Source: an uncultured bacterium (GTDB taxonomy: Bacteria > Bacillota > Negativicutes > Acidaminococcales > Acidaminococcaceae). Taken from it: a DNA stretch of 19,657 nt. Both the position numbers and the translations under genes were made by a program. Positions 15,080-19,657 of this stretch are shown here, one piece after another. The notes beneath the pieces are model-generated. The model did not search any database and was not told the origin of the DNA. It worked only from the letters and a program-made list of their open reading frames with translations. The first letter of the stretch is position 1, and each line of letters begins with the position of its first letter. Where the stretch lies: positions 1-19,657 of the forward strand of contig CAJMQS010000037.1 in assembly GCA_905215645.1 (NCBI GenBank). The letters are read 5' to 3'.

Positions 15080-15517
15080 ATGAAAACATACATGGCCACC
15101 CCGGCTACCATTGAACGCAAATGGTATGTAGTGGATGCCGCTGACAAGACTCTGGGCCGCCTGGCTGCAGAAGTTGCCAAAGTGCTCCGCGGTAAAAATA
15201 AACCGACTTTTACCCCGCATATGGATACCGGTGATCACGTGATCATCATCAATGCTGCTCAGGTGAAACTGACCGGCAAGAAACTGGTCCAGAAGATTTA
15301 CTTCCGTCATTCCGGGTATCTGGGCGGCGATAAATACACCAAAGCAGGGGATATGCTGAAGAACGACCCTGTAAGAATGGTTGAACTGGCTGTCCGTGGG
15401 ATGGTTCCCCATAACCGTCTGGGCAATCAGATCATCAAGAAACTGCATGTATACGCTGGTTCTGAACATCCTCATGCTGCACAAAAGCCTGAAGTTCTGA
15501 CCATCGATATTCGCTAA
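15080..15517 (+). CDS. rplM: 50S ribosomal protein L13
   Basis: A complete 145-residue L13, an early-assembly protein of the large subunit. The opening KWYVVDAADKTLGRLAAEVAKVLRG, the TFTPHMDTGD segment and VRGMVPHNRLG are typical. AGGAGG lies 8 nt before the start. Arginine codons are mainly CGT/CGC, unlike the CGG-rich neighbours, as expected for a highly expressed gene. It is followed after 20 bp by rpsI, the usual pair. Confidence 0.98.
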   Translation: MKTYMATPATIERKWYVVDAADKTLGRLAAEVAKVLRGKNKPTFTPHMDTGDHVIIINAAQVKLTGKKLVQKIYFRHSGYLGGDKYTKAGDMLKNDPVRMVELAVRGMVPHNRLGNQIIKKLHVYAGSEHPHAAQKPEVLTIDIR

Positions 15518-15537
15518 GAGGAGAGGAGAACTAGAAA

Positions 15538-15930
15538 ATGGCAAAAGTTACGTATGATGCAACTGGCAGCCGCAAAAGCTCTGTTGCCCGTGTTCGCCTT
15601 GTTCCGGGCGAAGGCAAGATCGTAGTGAACGGCCGTGAACTGGGTCAGTATTTCGGCCTGAAGACCCTGGAACTGGTAGTCCGTCAACCGCTGGATACTA
15701 CCGAAACCCTGGGCAAATATGATGTCATTGCCAACGTTGTTGGCGGTGGGATTTCCGGCCAGGCTGGTGCAATCCGTCATGGTATTGCCCGTGCCCTGCT
15801 GAAAGTAGATGCTGATTTCCGTCCTCTGCTGAAGAAAGCTGGTCTCCTGACCCGCGATCCTCGGGAAAAGGAACGCCGCAAATACGGCCTGAAAAAAGCA
15901 AGAAAGGCTTCCCAGTTCAGCAAACGGTAA
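15538..15930 (+). CDS. rpsI: 30S ribosomal protein S9
   Basis: A complete 130-residue S9, whose C-terminal tail reaches the tRNA in the small-subunit P site. The tail ending in SKR and the segments GSRKSSVARVRL and GQAGAIRHGIARAL are diagnostic. A long purine-rich ribosome site (GAGGAGAGGAG) precedes it. It is co-transcribed with rplM and followed by a strong terminator. Codon use is of the highly expressed type. Confidence 0.98.
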   Translation: MAKVTYDATGSRKSSVARVRLVPGEGKIVVNGRELGQYFGLKTLELVVRQPLDTTETLGKYDVIANVVGGGISGQAGAIRHGIARALLKVDADFRPLLKKAGLLTRDPREKERRKYGLKKARKASQFSKR

Positions 15931-15956
15931 TTTCCGTTTCGGATATTTGGAAAGTA

Positions 15957-15997
15957 CAAAAAGCGTGCTGCGATTTTTCGCGGCACGCTTTTTTTGT
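15957..15997 (+). terminator. intrinsic terminator of rplM-rpsI
   Basis: AAAAAGCGTGCTGCGA pairs with TCGCGGCACGCTTTTT around a TTTT loop (one G-U pair), ending in a T tract. The flanking A and T tracts would let it act in both directions. Confidence 0.93.
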
Positions 15998-16011
15998 GGA
16001 GTCTCTACCAT

Positions 16012-16033
16012 ACAGAATTCTGTCACGACAGAA
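16012..16033 (+). promoter_or_regulatory. putative operator with three ACAGAA half-sites
   Basis: ACAGAA (16012-16017), its reverse complement TTCTGT (16018-16023) and ACAGAA again (16028-16033) form two overlapping dyads, ACAGAATTCTGT and TTCTGTC-AC-GACAGAA. They cover the place where a -35 box would lie relative to TATAAT at 16045. The regulator is unknown. Confidence 0.45.
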
Positions 16034-16041
16034 GCGGTTTA

Positions 16042-16050
16042 TGGTATAAT
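16042..16050 (+). promoter_or_regulatory. extended -10 promoter of the Wzi-like gene
   Basis: TGGTATAAT is a full extended -10 element. No recognisable -35 exists; that position is taken by the ACAGAA dyads. The leader would be about 60 nt, ending in AAGGAGG (16099-16105) before the start codon. Confidence 0.6.
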
Positions 16051-16115
16051 GGACTGACAAAATGGCCTGAACTTCCTGCTAGAATTCCATCAATCCCCAA
16101 GGAGGCTTTCCTGTT

Positions 16116-17630
16116 ATGAATAAATCTTGTTTGCTGCTGCTGTCCCTATTTGCAGGTTTTTTTTCCTTTTCTGCGCCGGCTCGGGCCCAGGTATCGGCCA
16201 ATGTCCCGGTGGACAGCCATTATTATGACAGTATCGACAAACTGTCCGGAATGGGGTATCTGGATTCCCTGCCCAATGGGGCGCGTCCCTACAGCCGGCA
16301 GCAGATGGCCCGATGGGTACTGGAAGCGGAAAAGAAGGCAGCGGAAAAGCCCCTGCCGGCTTATCTGGCTGACGACCTGGCTGCCTTGAAACAGCTGGTG
16401 GCACCGGAAGCAGCAGCCCTCCAGGGGGAAGGCAAGGGGCAAGATCCCTTCCGGCTGCGGAAATTGACTTTCGGTACCGGGTATCTCCACAGTGACCGGT
16501 TCACCTACCGGGATAGGCGGACGGCCAGCGAATGGGCACCCTTCGGAGAGCAACGGAACGGGCACAAAATCGGCCGGAACGGCGGACTGGGTGCTGAACT
16601 GGAAGCTTCCGGGAATCTGGGCAGCGAAGTGGCCTTGGGAATCCAAGGAAGGGCCGCCTGGGATAAAGACAATGAAGGGACGGCCAGCCTGGAAGAAGCC
16701 TATGTGAAGACCCGGACCGGAGCCTGGGCTTGGGAATTGGGCCGGGAAGCCCTGATTTGGGGTCAGGGTTCCAGCGGGAACCTGCTCTTGGGGAACAATA
16801 TGAAACCCCTGACCCTGATTGAAGCCCATCTGAACGAGCCCATCCAAGCCGGAGGTTTTTTCCGATTCCTGGGCCAGGTAGATTTCCACGCCTTCTACGG
16901 ACGGCTGGATGGGGACCGGGCTGCGGATGCAGCGGGCTGGGGCCGGCAGGATTACAATCACCCGGGACTCCTGGGGCTGCGATTGGATGTGACACCTGCT
17001 CGATGGTTCACCCTGGGCCTTTCCCGGGTATCCCTCCTGGGAGGAGACGGCAATGGATTGGATTCCCACGACTGGGGCAAGTGGAGCTACGGACACAATG
17101 CGGACCATAAGGACAAATGGGATGACATTGCCGGTTTGGATTTCCGCTTCCGTCTGCCAGGGGTCCAATTCTATGGAGAAATGTACGGAGAGGACCAAGC
17201 CCATGGGCTGCCTTCGGATTGGGGATACCGGGGCGGGGTCTATTTCCCCCAACTGACGAAGGACGGTTCCTGGGACCTGCTCCTGGAAACCGCCTACACC
17301 AACCAGGACTGGTATACCCATGGGACGTACCAAGACGGCTGGACCTACAGCGGAGATATCCTGGGAGATGCCATGGGCAGCGATGCCCGGAAGTATTATG
17401 CCCGGGTGAACCATTATTTCCCCGGAGCGGACCGGCTGGGGCTCTATTACCAGCGGACGGAAAGAGAACGGGGGATGGATGGACCGGTGGTCCAGGAAGC
17501 GGGGCTGACAGGACGGAAGAAACTGAAAGAAAATCTCTACCTGAATGGGACCGTGGGGTATGCTGCGGTGAAGCAGGGAAGCAAAGATCACGCCCTGTTT
17601 GCCGGAGCAGAAGCAGAGTGGGAGTTTTAA
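16116..17630 (+). CDS. outer-membrane beta-barrel protein, capsule assembly Wzi family-like
   Basis: A 504-residue exported protein with a signal peptide cleaved after about residue 24 (SFSAPARA/QVS). A short helical N-terminal region (about 28-110, with YYDSIDKLSGMGYLDSLPNG) is followed by many alternating amphipathic strands rich in W, Y, G and D, and the protein ends in EWEF, with the terminal phenylalanine expected of outer-membrane barrels. The N-terminal pattern and barrel suggest the Wzi family, which anchors capsular polysaccharide at the surface in Gram-negatives. No SLH domain is seen. It is a single-gene unit between two terminators. No capsule biosynthesis genes are nearby, so the capsule role is only inferred; another porin-like function is possible. 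Confidence 0.72.
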   Translation: MNKSCLLLLSLFAGFFSFSAPARAQVSANVPVDSHYYDSIDKLSGMGYLDSLPNGARPYSRQQMARWVLEAEKKAAEKPLPAYLADDLAALKQLVAPEAAALQGEGKGQDPFRLRKLTFGTGYLHSDRFTYRDRRTASEWAPFGEQRNGHKIGRNGGLGAELEASGNLGSEVALGIQGRAAWDKDNEGTASLEEAYVKTRTGAWAWELGREALIWGQGSSGNLLLGNNMKPLTLIEAHLNEPIQAGGFFRFLGQVDFHAFYGRLDGDRAADAAGWGRQDYNHPGLLGLRLDVTPARWFTLGLSRVSLLGGDGNGLDSHDWGKWSYGHNADHKDKWDDIAGLDFRFRLPGVQFYGEMYGEDQAHGLPSDWGYRGGVYFPQLTKDGSWDLLLETAYTNQDWYTHGTYQDGWTYSGDILGDAMGSDARKYYARVNHYFPGADRLGLYYQRTERERGMDGPVVQEAGLTGRKKLKENLYLNGTVGYAAVKQGSKDHALFAGAEAEWEF

Positions 17631-17667
17631 AGGGAGCTGTCGACTTTTGACCGCTGCCTGCTGACGG

Positions 17668-17706
17668 AAGGTGCTGCAAATTTTGTGCAGCACCTTATTT
17701 TTTTGT
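17668..17706 (+). terminator. intrinsic terminator after the Wzi-like gene
   Basis: AAGGTGCTGCA (17668-17678) and TGCAGCACCTT (17686-17696) form a perfect 11-bp stem with a 7-nt loop, followed by ATTTTTTTT. The T tract runs straight into the -35 box of the next promoter. Confidence 0.93.
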
Positions 17707-17734
17707 TGACATATACCCATATGGGGTATATAAT
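17706..17734 (+). promoter_or_regulatory. perfect-consensus promoter of the ABC exporter with embedded operator
   Basis: TTGACA (17706-17711) and TATAAT (17729-17734) are 17 bp apart. The spacer is filled by TATACCC-N5-GGGTATA (17712-17730), so a bound repressor would block polymerase directly. The strong promoter with a built-in operator implies tight repression and strong induction. Confidence 0.85.
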
Positions 17735-17752
17735 ACAGCACGTAATAAGAAA

Positions 17753-17767
17753 TACCCATACGGGGTA
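17753..17767 (+). promoter_or_regulatory. second TACCC-N4-GGGGTA operator
   Basis: TACCCATACGGGGTA repeats the operator inside the promoter (TACCCATATGGGGTA at 17714-17728) with one change in 15 bases, 39 bp downstream and past the predicted start of transcription. The form resembles sites bound by CsoR/CstR-type repressors (copper or persulfide sensors). No such regulator gene is in the window. Confidence 0.6.
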
Positions 17768-17782
17768 ATGGTAATAATTCAA

Positions 17783-17799
17783 CAAGAGCTATGCTCTTG
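17783..17799 (+). promoter_or_regulatory. small hairpin in the ABC exporter leader
   Basis: CAAGAGC-TAT-GCTCTTG is a perfect 7-bp dyad ending 5 nt before the GGGAGG ribosome site. It may affect translation or mRNA stability. The C-TAT-G centre is the same as in the GAGTCGC-TAT-GCGACTC repeat module, perhaps by chance. Confidence 0.4.
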
Positions 17800-17817
17800 A
17801 TCTTGGGAGGGTTTGGT

Positions 17818-18777
17818 ATGAGCGATTTGATTTTACAGGTCAAAGACCTGCAGAAAACATTCCATCTGAAAAGCGGTCATGTAGTCAAGGCAGTGAAAGG
17901 GATTTCATTCTCAGTGAAACGGGGAGAAATCTTCGGTTTCCTGGGACCCAACGGAGCCGGGAAGAGCACTTCCATCAGCATGCTGACCACCCAGCTGAAA
18001 CCGGATGGAGGAGAGATCCTGCTGGATGGGGATTCGGTGCTACAGGATCCCATCACCGCCCGGAGCAGGATCGGGGTCGTAGCCCAGCACAACAACTTGG
18101 ACCGCTCTCTGACCGCCCGGGAAAATCTCTTGTTCCATGCTCGGTATTTTGGGATGGATCCGGTGGAAGCAGAAAAAAAGGCCGATGAATACCTGGGGAA
18201 ATTCGGGCTGACCCAGTGGCAGGATGATTATGTCAGGGGCTTTTCCGGTGGGATGGCCCAGCGGCTGAAAATCGCCCGGGCTATGATGCACACCCCGGAA
18301 ATCCTCTTCCTGGATGAGCCTACGACCGGGTTGGATCCCAATTACCGGGAAATCCTCTGGGAGAATATGCTGGAGCTGAATCGGAAGGGGACCACCATTT
18401 TCTTCACCACTCACTATATGGAAGAACCGGAACGGTTCTGCCACAACATCGCCATTGTGAACCAAGGCGAACTGAAGGCCATGGGTACGGCGGACCAGCT
18501 GAAAGCCATGATCCCCTCCAGGAACATCCTGTCCTTGAAGCTGGACAAGGTGGATGACCGGCTGGTGGATGCTGCCGCCAAACTGCCGGGAGTGGCCAGT
18601 GCCAAGGTCCAGAACGGCGTGCTGCAGCTGTATCTGGAAGGCAAGCCGGATTTTGACGGGGTGATCCGCTGGACGGAAGACAAGCAGCGGACCCTCCAGA
18701 ACATTTCTCTTTCCACCCGGACCTTGGACGATGTATTTGTCTATCTGACCGGAAAAGCCATGAACAGTGCCAATTGA
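17818..18777 (+). CDS. ABC transporter ATP-binding protein (ABC-2/DrrA-like exporter)
   Basis: A 319-residue nucleotide-binding subunit that powers the adjacent permease. Walker A GPNGAGKST (43-51), signature FSGGMAQRL (142-150), Walker B ILFLDE (162-167) and the H-loop H199 in TTHYME are all intact, so it should hydrolyse ATP. A C-terminal extension (about 225-319) with LSTRTLDDVFVYLTG is typical of the DrrA/NodI-like exporter group. The start at 17818 follows GGGAGG; the in-frame ATG at 17791 lies in a small hairpin (CAAGAGC-TAT-GCTCTTG, 17783-17799) and upstream of this site. The permease starts 16 bp after it. The exported substrate is unknown; the operators hint at metal or sulfur stress. 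Confidence 0.93.
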   Translation: MSDLILQVKDLQKTFHLKSGHVVKAVKGISFSVKRGEIFGFLGPNGAGKSTSISMLTTQLKPDGGEILLDGDSVLQDPITARSRIGVVAQHNNLDRSLTARENLLFHARYFGMDPVEAEKKADEYLGKFGLTQWQDDYVRGFSGGMAQRLKIARAMMHTPEILFLDEPTTGLDPNYREILWENMLELNRKGTTIFFTTHYMEEPERFCHNIAIVNQGELKAMGTADQLKAMIPSRNILSLKLDKVDDRLVDAAAKLPGVASAKVQNGVLQLYLEGKPDFDGVIRWTEDKQRTLQNISLSTRTLDDVFVYLTGKAMNSAN

Positions 18778-18793
18778 AGAGGAGAGGATAACA

Positions 18794-19600
18794 ATGAGTG
18801 AAGAACGGAAAAATAGTGTAACCCAGCAGGCTTTCTGGGCCATGGTCCAGCGGGATCTCCTGGCCCAGTGGCGGGATAAAAAGGAATTCATCTTCCGGGT
18901 GGGGATGCTGCCCCTGGTGCTGATCGTGGTGTACGGCTATGTGCTGCCAGCCATCGGGCTCCTGCCGGAGACGTTTCCCACCCAGATGTTTGCGGGCATG
19001 GTGGGGATGAGCATCTTGATCACCGGGATCCACGGCACGGCCATTCCCTTTACCATGGATTTCAACAATATGCACGAAATCGAGGACCGGCTCCAGGCAC
19101 CAGTTTCCCGGAACGTGGTGGCCTATGCCAAGATGCTGGTGGGGATCATCGAAGCCTTCATCGGCGGGCTGATCGTCCTGCCCATTTCCTTGATTTTCAT
19201 GGGGAGCCGGCTGCAGCTGGGGATGACGGCTGGGGAAATCCCTCTGCTGCTCCTGGTACTGGTACTGATTGCCTTGGCTTCCGCTACTTTGGGCCTTTTG
19301 GTGGGGACAGTGGTAAAGCCTCCGCAAATCGCAGCCATGTTCCCTGGCTTCTTGATGCCAGTGGTGTTCTCTGGAGCCATCTTCTTCTCCTGGTATGCCT
19401 TGGATCCGGTGCCGGTGTTCCAGAAGCTGGTGCTGCTGAACCCGCTGGTCTACGCCAATGAGGCATTGCGGTACGTGATGACTCCCCAGATCCGGAGCAT
19501 GCCTCTGGGATATTCTCTCCTGGGTTTAGTGATAAGCAGTGTTCTCATGGGCCGGTGGGGCTTCAAACGGTTCCATGCCATGGTGGAAGGGGATAAATGA
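18794..19600 (+). CDS. ABC-2 type transporter permease
   Basis: A 268-residue inner-membrane protein with about six transmembrane helices (roughly 34-56, 66-86, 113-136, 148-172, 178-199, 238-254). The segment LLNPLVYANEALRYV near 214-228 is typical of DrrB/ABC-2 permeases, and the amphipathic start before helix 1 (WAMVQRDLLAQWRDKKEF) is the usual coupling region. With the upstream ATPase it forms a small exporter, probably a dimer of each subunit. The start at 18794 follows GAGGAGAGG; an ATG at 18767 is inside the ATPase gene. A long hairpin follows the stop codon. Confidence 0.93.
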   Translation: MSEERKNSVTQQAFWAMVQRDLLAQWRDKKEFIFRVGMLPLVLIVVYGYVLPAIGLLPETFPTQMFAGMVGMSILITGIHGTAIPFTMDFNNMHEIEDRLQAPVSRNVVAYAKMLVGIIEAFIGGLIVLPISLIFMGSRLQLGMTAGEIPLLLLVLVLIALASATLGLLVGTVVKPPQIAAMFPGFLMPVVFSGAIFFSWYALDPVPVFQKLVLLNPLVYANEALRYVMTPQIRSMPLGYSLLGLVISSVLMGRWGFKRFHAMVEGDK

Positions 19601-19602
19601 GC

Positions 19603-19649
19603 AAGGGGTTGTTGCACGTGTGAAAACCACACACGTGCAACAACCCCTT
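19603..19649 (+). terminator. 20-bp perfect hairpin after the ABC exporter
   Basis: AAGGGGTTGTTGCACGTGTG (19603-19622) and its exact reverse complement (19630-19649) enclose the loop AAAACCA. There is no T tract after it in the window, so it may be a repeat module or a transcript 3'-end stabiliser instead of a classic terminator. It shares the GTTGCAC core with the hairpins at 223-251 and 8958-8985. Confidence 0.7.
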
Positions 19650-19657
19650 CGTCATAC

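Noticed and set aside
16146..17843. 565-codon minus-strand open frame opposite the Wzi-like gene
   Set aside because: Spans the terminator and promoter between genes and has no start signal; an antisense shadow.

Overview
The window looks like chromosomal DNA from a Gram-negative-type (diderm) Firmicute of the class Negativicutes, and Acidaminococcus or a close relative is my best guess. The reasons are an outer-membrane beta-barrel protein of the Wzi type beside Firmicute-style Shine-Dalgarno sites and promoters, PilM/N/O-type pilus assembly genes, very strong use of CGG for arginine, two aminotransferases that would suit an amino-acid fermenter, and modular palindromic intergenic repeats. 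The genus is inferred from general resemblance, not from a search.

Left part (1-4699): a possible insertion-sequence edge abuts a ~200-bp intergenic repeat, followed by a comM/yifB-type AAA+ ATPase and two type IV pilus/type II secretion genes. The first pilus gene is the most unusual gene here: one 772-codon frame joins a prepilin peptidase (PilD/GspO) to a PilM-like actin-fold domain and a PilN-like membrane domain (a GspL-like arrangement). A PilO/GspM-like gene overlaps its end. ComM plus pilus assembly suggests a natural transformation (competence) locus.

Middle left (4700-9234): a good promoter drives an aminotransferase, a TGS-domain nucleoside/uridine kinase and a second aminotransferase. 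The 8958-9232 gap holds the second, inverted copy of the repeat, bounded by hairpins that look like terminators for the two converging transcription units.

Middle (9235-11295): a secreted tannase-like alpha/beta hydrolase on the minus strand, then a 423-bp divergent intergenic region with a dyad/attenuator-like leader and three 41-49-nt palindromic repeats.

Right part (11296-15995): DEAD-box RNA helicase, gltX and a ROK-family sugar kinase in a tight cluster. A perfect-consensus promoter inside the 3' end of the ROK gene starts the rplM-rpsI ribosomal operon, which has a structured leader (probable L13 autoregulatory leader) and a strong terminator.

Far right (15996-19657): a Wzi-like outer-membrane protein gene behind an extended -10 promoter with three ACAGAA half-sites, then a two-gene ABC-2 exporter whose perfect-consensus promoter contains a TACCC-N4-GGGGTA operator, repeated 39 bp downstream. 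This resembles operators of the CsoR/CstR family. The window ends in a 20-bp perfect hairpin related to the repeat hairpins. No rRNA, tRNA, CRISPR or prophage genes were recognised.
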